DNA of 64,000 nucleotides from Bidens hawaiensis (Eukaryota > Streptophyta > Magnoliopsida > Asterales > Asteraceae), in the NCBI GenBank assembly GCA_021521415.1, contig JAIQDT010001666.1, positions 288,001 through 352,000 on the forward strand, in the 5' to 3' direction. Below the pieces are notes generated by a model. That model ran no database searches, had not been told where the DNA came from, and saw only the letters and a list, made by a program, of their open reading frames with translations. Below, piece after piece: positions 34,240-46,200 of this stretch. Positions within the stretch are counted from its first letter, which is position 1. Each line of letters opens with the position of its first letter. A program made the translations under genes and the position numbers.

Positions 34240-34574
34240 ATGGAAGAAATCTCATCGAGGACCACCACATCCAGTAATAGAAGCAATCGATCTCAGGTTT
34301 ATTGTTTCTGTGGTCAAGAAGCCATTCCAAGAACATCAAGGACCACCAAAAATCCAGGTCGGAGGTTCTAAAATTGTGCATCTCAGGTTAGTGAAATTGC
34401 AAATAAAGTTGGAATTCATCTACAATTGTTGACCATAAACTCTATATTTTTTTAACTTAGGGCAAAAAATGTGATTTCTTTATATGGTTTGATTGTGTTT
34501 CCTCCACAAGATCTGATGTGCGCACAAGATGTACAGACATAATTCCTATCTTCATAAGGGCGAATAAGTCATAG
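34240..34574 (+). pseudogene. GRF-type zinc finger protein, one premature stop
   Basis: Two exons: 34240-34386 and 34461-34574 (86 coding triplets before the stop). Exon 1 gives MEEISSRTTTSSNRSN, then YCFCGQEAIPRTSRTTKNPG, RRF and a TAA, then NCASQ. Exon 2 gives GKKCDFFIWFDCVSS. Cys-x-Cys...Cys...Cys plus NPGRRF and FFxW is the GRF zinc finger (PF06839), named after its central Gly-Arg-Phe. It is found in nucleic-acid-binding proteins and in many small plant proteins. The TAA lies where the family has an aromatic residue after RRF, so a single change would explain it. It lies 180 bp before the TNP2 region. Confidence 0.7.
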
Positions 34575-34752
34575 AGGATCAACTTGCAAGAAGTGTAGCT
34601 TCAAGGATTGAATCAGAAAAAAAGTGAAGATATTGTATTTTATTTGCTTCTTGTTGTTTTTAGGGCTTTTAATTAGTTTTGTAATTAAAAGCTAAGAAAC
34701 TTTGTTATGATTTTAGACTAGCTATTATCATGTTTTAGTACAACTACTCAAC

Positions 34753-35952
34753 TTGAAGAGCAAGCACGGGGTATCTCATAAGTTCGCTGATGAACTTCTG
34801 AAATTGTTGAAAAAGTTGCTACCTGGAGATAATGAAATGGCAAATAATATGTATGAGGGCAAAAGGATGATGAACGCAATGGACTCAGGATACGAAAAGA
34901 TACATGTGTGTAACAATGACTGCATTATTTACTATAAGGATTACAAGGATTTGAAAGCATGTCTAGTTTGTAACAAGTCAAGGTGGATGAAAAGACTAAC
35001 AAAACTTACATAAACACGCCTGCTAAGGTACTGTGGTACTTTCCCATTATTCCACGATTCAAGCGCCTCTTTCAATCAAAGACCACAGTAGAGAATTTAA
35101 CATGGCACGCCACGAGTACCAATAAACCTGGTGTTTTACGCCACCCATCAGATTCACCAGCATGGAAAGCCATAGATGACAGGTACTCTGATACCATCGG
35201 AAGAGATCCAAGAAATCTTCGTCTAGGGATTTGCACTGATGGGGTCGACGTACATAGAGGCAACAGAAACCACAGTGTCTGGCCTGTTTTAGCAGTCATT
35301 TACAACCTTCTACCTTGGATGTGTATGAAAAGAAAATTCATCATGCTTTCCTTATTAATATCCGGAGTGCTAGGAAACAATATTGATGTGTTTTTACAAC
35401 CTTTAATTGGCGATCTATCATCTTTATTTGAGGTCGGGGAGCCAACATATAATGCATATAAACAAGAAATGTTTACATTACGTGTAGTTGTGTTATGGAT
35501 GATTAATGATTACCCTGCTCTTGGTACACTATGTGGTTGCCCTTACTGTGGATTCAAAGGTTGTGTGGTGTGTCGGGGTGACACTCAGTGTGTTCGACTT
35601 TATCACACAAAGAAGCAGAGTTATGCTGCCTACATAAGGTATTTATCACATGACCACCCTTTCAGGAAACAAACAAAGACGTTCAACGGAAAAGAGGAGA
35701 TGAGAACCGCTAAAGAGCCCATGACAGGGGAAGAGATATACGACGAGGTCAAAACATTAACAATGAATGGGGAAAGGGATCTGAATCCCTAAGTGGGAGT
35801 AAGAGGAAAAGGGATAACACAACGCCGCAACCATATTGGAAGAAGTTCAACATATGGTACCAACGGCTCAGCTATTGGATGTATTAACCTGTCCAACATT
35901 GTATTGATTTGATGCCTGTTGAAAAGAATGTGCAGTAAGTATTGTCGGGACG
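34753..35952 (+). pseudogene. TNP2 transposase domain of the CACTA (TnpD-like)
   Basis: Starts with KSKHGVSHKFADELLKLLKK and the zinc-like CNNDCIIYYKDYKDLKACLVC-type block (Cys residues near 34908-34975). Then a one-base frame change near 34985 leads to AKVLWYFPIIPRFKRLFQS, LTWHATSTNKPG, LRHPSDSPAWKAID, RNLRLGICTDGVDV (catalytic Asp), WPVLAVIYNLLPWMCMK, GNNIDVFLQPLIGDL (second Asp) and WMINDYPALGTLCG, CVVC. This is the transposase_21 (PF02992) family, the cut-and-paste enzyme of CACTA elements. After RDLNP (35792) the frame breaks again, though WYQRLSYWMY and the MPVEKNVQ block can be read in other frames to 35950. Confidence 0.85.
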
Positions 35953-37704
35953 TTGCTGAACATTCCTGGTAGGATAAAAGATGAATTGGCAGCTAGAAAG
36001 GATTTGGAGTTTTTAGGGATTAAAAAGGAGTTGCAACCGAAAGCAAAAGGCAACAATACAGAACTGCCTGCAGCATGCTTCACATTATCAGCACAAGAAA
36101 AAGACATGTTTCTTGAAACACTGTATAAACTGAAGGCTCCACTAGGGTATTGTTCTAACTTCTCTAGTTTGGTGAATCTTAAAGAAAGGAAGCTACAAGG
36201 CCTTAAATCACATGATTATCACATGCTTATGCAACAGTTTCTGCCCCTTGCAATACGGTCCATCATGCCAGAACCAATGAGAAATGCTATAATCAGGTTT
36301 TGTTTTTTTTTCAAGTCAATTTGTAGCAAAGAAATCATTGTAGAAAAGCTTGATAAGATGCAGGAAGAGCACATAGTTACACTGTGCCTACTGGAGAAGT
36401 ACTTTCCGCCATCATTTTTTGATGTCATGGTTCACTTAACCGTGCACCTTGTAAGAGTGATAAAATTATGTGGGCCACCATGCTTTCGTTGGATGTATCC
36501 CTTTGAAAGGTGTATGAAGGTTATCAAAGGGCATGTGCGAAACAAAACTTATCCAGAAGGGTGCATTGCTGAGGAGAACATTGCGGAAGAAACAATTGAG
36601 TTTCTGAGCAAATACCAAAAAAACATCAAGAGTACTATTGGTATTCCACATGATAAGCATGAAGATAACGGGGAGACAATTCCTGTCACAGGCGTTAAAT
36701 CAGTTGAAGTTTCTCCTGATCTTTTCAAGAGAGCACATTTCTATGTGCTGCAGAATACGCCTGAAATAGCGCCGTATATCGAGTAAGTATTACTAACATA
36801 TATACTCTAAATTATATATATATATATATGTATATATATTAATTCACAATATATTATATATACTCCTACTTGTAGACAACACAAGACCTCTTTGAAAAAC
36901 CAAATTCATGGTAAACGACAAGCATTGCTGGAGAAGGAGCACACTTTAAAGTTTGGTGACTGGTTACGCAACAAGGTAGATCAATTTATTAAGTCTTCTA
37001 TAATTTTTAAAATTCTTTTATAGTTTCTACAATGTAGGTGAAGAATCTAATCCTTGTAATGAAATTCAGGTTGAAAGAGAGCTAGCGGGCTCCCCAGGTT
37101 CTGTATCGGAAACCTTATAGTGGATTGCACACAGAGCACACCTTTACAAATACGACTCATACGACATCAACGGTTTTGAATTTCGTACAAAATCTCATGA
37201 TGGTAGAGTTTACCAGAACAACGGGGTTGGTGTAGAGGCGGATGACATACACATCAAAAAAGATGTGGTGACCTATGGACAAAACTTTTATTTTGGGGTT
37301 TTGCAAGATATATGGGTCCTAGATTATCAAACTAAAAGAATTCTGGTCTTCATGTGCCAATGGGTTGACGTAAACATGTCAAACATGATATTCTTGGTTA
37401 CACGTCGATCGACCTAAACAAATTTGGCCACAAGGATGATCCGTTCATATTGGCCTCGCAAGCACGCCATGTGTTTTATGTTCCAGATCAGCAGGATAGA
37501 AAAAAGCATGTTGTCCTCATGACTCCACCCAAGAATTATAGGCATTCGTATGACGAGGTCAATGGGGAATTTAGTACGGTAACTTTCCCTCATGAGGGTA
37601 ATACATTGCCACTTGTACAACCAAATCAACTGCATCGTAATGAGTCCCCGGATGATTACTGGAGGCCCGGGAAAAAGCCTACAACTATTCGTAATGGAGA
37701 TTGA
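35953..37704 (+). pseudogene. TNP2 C-terminal part: DUF4218 and DUF4216 domains
   Basis: Continuation of the transposase gene. 35953-36784 has MLNIPGRIKDELAARKDLE, LPLAIRSIMPEPMRNAII, EKYFPPSFFDVMVHLTVHL and YPFERCMKVIKGHVRN (DUF4218). A GTAAGT donor follows, then small exons 36876-36975 and 37071 onward. The latter carries HRAHLYKYDSYDINGFEF and DVVTYGQNFYFGVLQDIW (DUF4216), with a TAG near 37120 and a frame change near 37385. The last stretch, ASQARHVFYVPDQQDRKK, ends at 37704. These domains accompany TNP2 in plant CACTA elements. Their exact role is not established. Confidence 0.8.
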
Positions 37705-37852
37705 CACCGATGTCGGGGTTGTCGGCCCAGCAGTTGTGTTCGTTCGGCTAGTTAGATGTAAATAATGTTTAAATTTAGTTGTGATACATGATATCACCAT
37801 TCTTTACTTTGTACTTATTAATTCAAACTAAAGAAATATTGGTTGATTTTAA

Positions 37853-38281
37853 TGTAGGTTCCTGGACGGATCGTACACGGGATGTCTCTAACAATGCAGG
37901 TGCGGAATCCCTGCGTAGGTAGATACGAGTGTAGAGTATGTAGAGATCGAACACACAAGCAATAAACCAACCACGTTATATTGATAACAAACACGTGACC
38001 CGAGGTCACCGTTACAGACTATGACACGTAACTCGGTTACTGAAAACTGAAACGAAAACCCTAAACGAACAACCTTAAACTGTTTCGTCTGAAACAGTAT
38101 ATAAACACGACAACTTCGCCACAGGCGAAGTTGTCAATAACTTCGCTGATTCAACAAGTTCGCCATAGCGAACTTGTTGACAACTTCGCGCATTACAAAA
38201 CAAACATAAACAAAACATAATTACATTACAGACTCGATTACAAATGCTAGACTATGAACTACTGACATACATGTACCAACA
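37853..38281 (-). repeat. 3' LTR of the Sirevirus-like element
   Basis: Runs TGTAGGTTCCTGG to CATGTACCAACA on the plus strand. It contains a cluster of AACTTCGC/GCGAAGTT palindromes at about 38109-38190 and a TTTATATAC box on the minus strand near 38100. Confidence 0.93.
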
Positions 38282-38294
38282 GACTCCCCCTTGG
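38282..38294 (-). promoter_or_regulatory. polypurine tract of the Sirevirus-like element
   Basis: The minus strand reads CCAAGGGGGAGTC directly before the 3' LTR, the strong G-rich tract that primes plus-strand DNA synthesis and is typical of Sireviruses. Confidence 0.85.
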
Positions 38295-38345
38295 CAGTAG
38301 CTTCATATCTTGATCTTCAAATCTTGAGTCTTGTAATCTTTACCT

Positions 38346-41129
38346 CTACGCGTGCGCCCCTTCTCTCACACATACCGACACTACCCTTTGATATTTCCTA
38401 GCTTGATCCTTCCAAGCAGGAATGTAGAAGATCTTCTTCTCGTTGAGCACTTTCAAATCATCCTTCGATAGATTAACAAGATGCATCGGGTCGTACACCC
38501 GAAGTACTTCTTGTTCATCCTCATCTTCCATTACCGCCTCAGCTGTCTCACAATCCACGTACCACCATTTTAAATCTTTTAGGACGTTCTTGGGCATAAC
38601 TTTCATCGGTACTTCTTTCAAATGACGGACTGGTTTATACTTCATTACCATCCAAGGTTTGCCGTCAGCCCTCATTCCACGATCTTTGTCTTCTATCAAC
38701 TTTCCTTTTTGAGGCTTTAGGAGTTCAAACTTTTTGTCTTTAATGGCTTCTTTCCAGACGATCTTCCCAATGATTCTTGCCATATCATCATTACTTCTAT
38801 TGATCAGCCCCAATCTCGCTAAATCTCTCACCTCACATTCTGGTAAGGAATTCAGAGATCTCAACAATCTCTTAAAGTACTGAATGCCGTCGTACCGTTT
38901 GATCACAAATAGTTTCAGCTCTTTGTCGTACAACCAGCATATGATTCCTTTCTTTGACTCTGCATAGCCCTTTATATTATAAGTCTTTCTGAACATCGTT
39001 GGCACTGCAGGCTTCTTGGTTTTAACAAACCACTGAGCACAGCCTTCTTTCCAGTTCGGCTGCTCCTCCCATACTGTATCTTCTATCACACTCTCATCCC
39101 CCAATTCTGATCTCTCAACAGCTGGAATCTCATGTTCCACTGACTCATCTACAATCTCACCTTCTTCTAACACATCTTCCACATTAATCTGTTCTCCAAT
39201 CCTCTCAATCTCATCCATAGGCAACACGTCATCATCATCCATCAACTCATCGTCCTCCTCCTCATCCAACTCCTTCAACGCATCAATAACGTCTTCAACA
39301 TCAGCGTCGTCATCCACAACTACAACATCATCACCATCTGCATTTGTAGACTCCCCCTCAGTTGTGGAAGCTCCAAGAGCCTGAGAGGTTCTTGGCAGCT
39401 CATCACCTGCACCTGAAGGTGCATTGGGATCATCGTCATGATCTTCTCGTCTTTTCGTTCTCAACTCATCGCCCCTACACGACTTCTCCCCCTGAGATGC
39501 CAAGTAATCCTTGAAGGCATCTATTATTCGTCCATGTTCTACCAGGAGGGCAGCTTGTAGTCGATTGGATTCCACTAGGCGGTCAATAGTCTTTGACTGT
39601 TCAGCAACAATCCGCTCTAGCGAAAGAATCCTCTCGGTATCTGAAGTAGGCAATGGAGTTGGTGGAACATCAGCAGAAGTGACCGCAGGTGGTACACTTG
39701 GTAACCCTGCAGTAGAGGTGATTGTCGACTCCACAAACCGTGCAACTACCACCGGTGGATTAAGCGGTTGAGGTGGTAGGGACACAATTGTTGGTGCCGA
39801 CGTCTCGATCGCTGAAACCTGTGCAGTAGTAGGAATAAGAGACATACCAGATAGGGCAGGTGGAGCAAAACGTACTAGTCTTGAAGATTCTCCAGCTCCC
39901 GAACCTATCCCTCTCTGTTCTCTTCTTGAGCGTCTTAGCACAATCTGTACTGCCTCCTCTTCATCCACTTCATCCTCATCCTCCCCCACAGTTCTCGGCC
40001 TCTTTCCCGTAGTCCGTTCACGAGACACCATAAGCCTTCTTGCCTCAGCAAACGTCTCGTCTAGATCAGAGTCAGCTACCGAAGTAGCTGCTCTGGTAAC
40101 ATCCATAAACTGAGGACCCGAGACATCCATATCAAACAAACCATGTCCACTAAAAGCAGCATCTAGATCAACGTTTTCAGCAGTGGACACAGCCTGAGAT
40201 ATAGTAGCTGGCACAGCAGCAGAAGATACAACAGGCGCAGCTGATACAGCATGAGGTGCTGCCGCCTGATGTGGTTGCGGATCCCTGAACTCGTCCCCTC
40301 CTGCAGGAACATACTCCGGGTTAATGAGATACCCGAAAAGTGGAGTATGCCTGGGACGCCGCTCAGGGTTGCTTCGAGTGCTCGACGTTCTGCACTGAGC
40401 AAAGATACGTTTTGTTACGCACTCAACGTATCTGATAGGGCGTCTTTGCGGTACAGACGGAGCGACATGATTGATAATCATTTGTAGGAACCGAGGATAC
40501 ATAATAAAACGCTCGCGCGCCGTCGCCCGTCTCTGACGATCAATCTCGTAAAAGATTAGCTGACTAAACGAATATCTGCGGTTGTAAGTCAGCGCAATCA
40601 TAGCCGATTGCATCGTCGCACCCATCCCATCTGTTCCTGCCTTTCTGCCGGACATGCATACTATCAACACATGCATCAAAAAGCGCCATTGATCCAGCAG
40701 AAAGCCTTTCCTCCTCTGCGAGTCCCCCAGCGGACCCGAATAACCCATCCTTAAGTAAGCTCCGTCACGGAAAGGAGCTACGAATTCCGTTGGGTCGTCT
40801 CTCGTTTCATCACCGAACTGCAGAGCCAACCGTATGTCTTCCGAGGAAAACTGTATGTCTTGACCATTGACAGTTGCTCGCATCACTGGAGGCTCAGGTC
40901 TGCAATCATAATACACCGTCTACCAGAAATCTTGAATGTTGGGCAGAGATATGGGTAGTGTATTAGTGATCGCGTGAAAAACTCGTGATCGTTGGAGAAA
41001 TGTGATAATCTCCCTATAGTCTTCAACGCCTCGTGCGTCTGGATCCAAAGTGATGTATTGGTTATGAGCTGGGAAGAATTGTCGTTGCTCATCACCATCA
41101 TCACCTCCAGCACCTCCAACAGCAGCCAT
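38346..41129 (-). pseudogene. ORF3 of the Sirevirus-like element, one in-frame UAG
   Basis: From MAAVGGAGGDDGDEQRQ (ATG 41129) through FLQRSRVFHAITNT and LPISLPNIQDFW, a TAG at 40920-40922, then 850 more codons in the same frame to TGA at 38346. The N-terminal third has QWRFLMHVLIVC and IMYPRFLQMIINH, typical of an uncharacterised ORF found after pol in many plant copia elements. The middle is Pro/Ala/Thr-rich and low-complexity. A coiled coil (SLERIVAEQSKTIDRLVES) lies near residue 510, followed by an acidic stretch and a basic C-terminal domain. Such ORFs have been called envelope-like, but no signal peptide or membrane segment is evident here. Function unknown. Confidence 0.75.
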
Positions 41130-41171
41130 ATCTGCACAAAACAAATCAAGTTAGAGACCATATAATCATCT

Positions 41172-41440
41172 CACAAGTTCGCTATGAACCATATGCGAAG
41201 TTGTGATGTACAGGCGAATTTAAAGTTGAGGCGAAGTTGGGAACAACTTCGCTTCATCTGTAAGTTCGTCTATAAACTTATAAAAAATTTGAAATAGGCG
41301 AAGTTATGTTCAAGGCGAAGTTATGGATAACTTCGCCATAGGCGAAATTAAGCTTCAAGCGAAGTTGTGGATAACTTCGCTGAAGGCGAACTTAAGCCAC
41401 TGGCGAAGTTGAGAATAACTTCGCGTAAACCTTAACTTCG
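41172..41440. repeat. GCGAAGTT/AACTTCGC palindrome cluster upstream of ORF3
   Basis: About a dozen copies of GCGAAGTT or its complement AACTTCGC, often paired as GGCGAAGTTxxGxATAACTTCGC so that each pair can form a hairpin. It lies in the untranslated leader of ORF3. A second, smaller cluster lies at 41755-41900. Confidence 0.85.
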
Positions 41441-41754
41441 CCTGAATCTGAAACGGCGACTGTTCAGATTCAAACAAGGTTTATCCGATGTTTCGGACCG
41501 ATTTAACGATCCAACAATGAAGTCCAACATATTTCAATGGTGTTAGGACGAAAAGGTCGTCCATGAACACGTAACGTGAGGTCGGAAAACTTGGTTTCTA
41601 AGGTTCGACGACCCGAGGTCTCGAACCGGGTAAAACTATAACGAGAAAGATAGGATGTTATTGACGACACATACCACTAGTATAGTAGAAACAAGGAACA
41701 CAAGATCGAAATCGAAAGTGAATAACAAGATCCGGATGTATTGGTTTTGAGAAC

Positions 41755-41900
41755 AAGTTCGCCGGTAAATCGAGAAAAAGTATACAGATTACTGTTTACA
41801 ATCCCTTATATAGGGCAGAGTTGGTTCAGGCGAAGTTACGCTTAACTTCGCCAAGGCGAAGTTAAGCACAACTTCGCTGAATTCAACAACTTCGCCCGTA
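41755..41900. repeat. second GCGAAGTT/AACTTCGC cluster in the spacer
   Basis: GGCGAAGTTACGCTTAACTT, then GGCGAAGTTAAGC, then AACTTCGCTGAATTC, then AACTTCGCCCG, within 80 bp. Same motif as the LTR and leader clusters. Confidence 0.75.
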
Positions 41901-42465
41901 ATTTTCAAAATCAGCCCTTTAAGTTTGAATAATCCTGAATTTAACCTTAGAAATTACCAAAAAAAAAGTTAAACAAATATGATCAAGACCCAGTAACCAA
42001 CAATAAAATAATATAACTACAAAAACTAAAAAAAATTCTAGAAAAATTTTAACGAAATAAGGGATCAAATTTCAGTCTAGTCAGGGACCACTACGTTTTA
42101 GAAAAGATCCTAACAGGAATCATACTAACGATGTGACTGTCACTTAGATCCGTGTTTGGCTGTATTATGACATAGAGAAACAGGTTGTAAGCATGTAAAT
42201 AACTTAAATGGTTTTCATCATTTCTGTGATACGGATTAAGGTTCAGTTAAGCTCAAAATTTAAGTTGGCAACATCTCAGAGATAATGGTGTCTTCTATCT
42301 ATTCTCAAAGCGTATTTGGCTATACCCAAGTCACCCCGAATTGACTTCGACCCATAGTGTCTGATTAACTTGTATATACTCGTTGACTGCTTCCCGTTCT
42401 CTTCTTACTCCAGACATGAGAAGTCTTGATTGTTACTATGTCTCATAAGTACTAAAAATATACAT

Positions 42466-42466
<1 letters not shown>

Positions 42467-42508
<42 letters not shown>
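42467..42508. repeat. poly-T tract, 42 bp
   Basis: Uninterrupted T run preceded by TACATG. It is poly-A in the element's sense orientation. Confidence 0.95.
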
Positions 42509-42513
<5 letters not shown>

Positions 42514-43227
42514 AACATTCTTATTGACTTCGGAGTATTAAACTACTGCAAGTCCCGAATCTGGATCACTGCAGTGTCTTGAAATGCTTTCTTCACGGGA
42601 ATCAGATCACTCAGGGGCTCGTGTATGACTGGGTAGTCGCTTTGCTGCCTATCATTCGGAAAGATATGTGTGAAGACATTCAAAACTCTTAAGGAGTTTC
42701 CACGTAAATTCGAGTAGTTTAAGTTAGTATCACATACACTTTTACGCACCATAAAAATTACCACGACATACAATGACTGTTCTAAAGACTTTTAAGCCTA
42801 ATAACTTCACTAGTTAAGCACACACGATCAGTATATATATCATTTTCCAAGGTTGGATCAATTTTCTGTTAAACACAGCATAGAACTTCATACGAAGTAA
42901 CAGACTTGAAAATTAATTTCATTTCCCTTAAAAAAAAACTTTAAATTCAATCGCCCCAATCACGTCAAAGTCGTCAGGTAAACGGCTATCCTGAAGATCC
43001 AATGGATCAACTGGACCGACCACATACAAGTATGTGTCCTTCTTACTAAGTATGACCGACTAATTTTCAGCAACTGAAAGAACACACGTCATAGCTGCAC
43101 CGGTCACTTTCAGTCTTCCGGTTAATGGCTATCCTCATTCTCTAAGTTGAAACGAGGACCAAAACATATCCTAGGATATGTCCATCAAACTGAGGTAACC
43201 GACTAATTTTAAGCAAAAATGACCCAT

Positions 43228-43228
<1 letters not shown>

Positions 43229-43265
<37 letters not shown>
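43229..43265. repeat. poly-T tract, 37 bp
   Basis: Uninterrupted T run preceded by CCCATG, just 16 bp beyond the pol stop codon. Like the tract at 42467, its flank ends in CATG. Confidence 0.95.
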
Positions 43266-43271
<6 letters not shown>

Positions 43272-43280
43272 AAGACATGG

Positions 43281-46200
43281 TTACTCGGGATTGATCATCC
43301 CGTTTAGCTCAATTAGGTTTTGAAATCTGGATTTATCAAACGCTTTTGTAAACAAGTCAGCAAAATTTTCAAGTGTATCAACTTTTTCGATCTTGATCAG
43401 TTTCTTCTCAGCACAATCCCGTATGAAGTGATGACGAATGTCAATATGCTTAGTTTTACTGTGCTTCACGGGATTGTTAATTACTGAGATGGCGGCAGTG
43501 TTATCAATTAAAATAGGAGTAAGTAAGAAATTCAGACCATAGTCGCGCAATTGTTGCTGAATCCACAAAACCTGAGAGCAGCAGTTGGATGCTGCCATGT
43601 ATTCAGCTTCGCATGTTGAAATTGCAACTGATGTCTGTTTCTTGCACTGCCAGGAAACTAATCTTCCTCCAAGAAACTGACAGCCTCCTGTTGTTGACTT
43701 CCGACTCTGATTACAGCCACCATAATCAGAATCTGTATACGCCACCAGTTCAACGTCTCCCCCCTTTGGGTACCACAACCCTAGTTTCGGCTTGCCCTTA
43801 AGATACCGCAAAATCCTCTTCACACCTTTCATGTGAGATTCCTTTGGGTTTGCCTGAAAACGAGCACAAAGACAAACAGAAAACATTATATCGGGCCTAG
43901 AAGCAGTTAAATACATTAATGAACCTATTATCGCCCGATACAGAGTAGGGTCCACATCTGCGTCACCATCTGATTCAGCGCCCAATTTGTGATTGACGCA
44001 GATTGGGGTGTCATATGGAGAACTGTCCTCCATCTTGAATCTCTTCAGCACATCATGAACATACTTTGTTTGATGAATGAACATCCCATCCTTCTTCTGA
44101 TCAACCTGCAATCCTAGAAAGAAGGTTAGTTCACCCATAGCACTCAGCTCGAATCGTTTCTTCATGACAGCCTCAAAATCCTGACACATGGATACTCTTG
44201 ATGCAGCAAAAATGATATCATCCACGTAGACTTGAACCAGTAAGAAGTCACATCCTTCTCTCTTCACAAACAGCGTACTGTCAATCAATCCCCTTTCAAA
44301 ACCATTTTCCAGCAAGTAGTCCGATAACGTTGAATACCAGGCACGAGGTGCCTGATGTAACCCATATAACGCCTTGCTCAACCTGTATACGTGATCCGGA
44401 AAGTCTGGGTCAGGAAAACCTGGAGGTTGCTCAACAAACACAACCTCATCAACTTTCCCATTAAGAAACGCGCTCTTCACATCTAACTGAAACACCTTCA
44501 TCTTTTTAGATGCAGCAAACGCCAAAAACAATCGAATCGCTTCTAACCGGGCAACAGGAGCGAAAACCTCATTGTAGTCAATACCCTCTTGTTGATTAAA
44601 ACCTTTAACAACCAACCTCGCCTTATTTCTCACGATAATCCCCTTTTCATCCCTCTTGCACTTGAACACCCATTTCGTGCCTATAGCATGCACATTTCTT
44701 GGTTTTTCAACCAAGGTCCAAACTTCCATTTTCTCGAACTGAGCCAACTCTTCTTGCATGGCTTCGACCCACGAGCTGTCCTTTAAAGCCATTTGATAAT
44801 TCTTTGGTTCAATTTGGCTTATAAAGCAGGAGTACAAACATTCATTCATTATCCCTGTTTCTTTTATACTTGAATAAACACAGGTGTGCTCATTCAGGCT
44901 ACTTCTGGTTTGTACACTCGAGGACACATCACCTATAACGTTCTCCAATGGGTGATCTTTGTGAATTCTCGTGGTCGGAACAGCACCGACATGCAAATTG
45001 TCTTCCAAGTTCGAAGAGATCTCATCTATGGTTGTTTCTGGCTGAGAGTGAAAAGGATTAATAAATTCATCTTCAGTTGAGGCCGCAGGGGTATCGACCG
45101 TGTTTGATGTGGAAGGTTGAGATTTCTCAAAAATCTGATGTTGCAATATATTCTCTTCCTCATCAAGTATCATCTTCGTCACAGCTCTTTCGTCTTCTTC
45201 AGAAATTTCCAAATTAGGTACGTTAAACGACTTAAAAAGTTTAACATAGTCAAACAGCTCAGCAGGTCCATTGCTTGGTTTTGGCGGTTGGTAACTAGTA
45301 ATGTCGGTGTTACAAACCACCTCCACCTTGCAAGTCGACGTATTGAAGACCCGTCTGTTGGGAGTCCCAACAACATAACCGACTAGGATTCCCTCATCGG
45401 CCACTTCACCAAATTTCGAGTTAGTCTTCAAAATCGAACAAGGAGACCCAAAAGGTTCAAGACCGCACAAGTTGGGCTTCCTTCCGTGCATAAGCTCGTA
45501 ACAAGTTTTTCCAAGTCTCTTAACGGTTAACACCCGATTCAGAACATAGCAGGCTGTAGCAACTGCTTCAGCCCAGAACATCACAGGAAGCTTTGAGTCT
45601 GCCAGCATAGTTCTGGCTCCTTCAATCAACGTTCGGTTCTTCCTTTCAGCTACTCCGTTCTGTTGTGGAGTATACGGAGCGCTGTATTGATGCTCAATAC
45701 CCTTCTGAAGACAAAAGATTTCCATCTCAAAGTTCTTGAACTCTGTCCCATTGTCGCTTCTGATGAATTTAACTGATTTACTCATGACGTTCTCGACTTT
45801 TGTAATCAGATTCTTCACCATCTGAGTCGTCTCGTCTTTCGTTTTCAGAAAATATACCCACGAGTATCGCGAGTAATCATCAGTTATCACCAAGCAGTAA
45901 GAAGTACCACCTAGACTTTGTACATTCACCGGACCGAAGAGATCCATATGAAGTAGTTCTAGAGTACCAGCAATTGAGTTGATTGTCTTGGTGAGATGGC
46001 TTTTCTTGTGTTGTTTTCCCTTCTTGCACGCTATGCATTTATCTTCAAAGTTAAAACTCTTTAAGGGAACGCCCATCACAAGCCCATTTTTGACAATGAA
46101 GTTCATCTTACGAAGATGAATATGTCCCATTCTCCTGTGCCATAATTCTGATTCTGATTCGCTTGCCTTCGTCATTAAACAGGATTCTCCGGTGGCCATT

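Larger units (their letters stand above)
41130..43280. other. 2.1-kb spacer between pol and ORF3 of the Sirevirus-like element
   Basis: Non-coding. It contains the palindrome clusters (41172-41440, 41755-41900), an AT-rich middle, and two long poly-T tracts. The remainder (for example 42100-42460 and 42760-43200) has no recognised gene. Long spacers at this place are usual for Sireviruses with a third ORF. Confidence 0.6.

Noticed and set aside
38346..41129. ORF3 as a true viral envelope gene
   Set aside because: No signal peptide, membrane anchor or Cys pattern is evident; only the name env-like exists for such ORFs.
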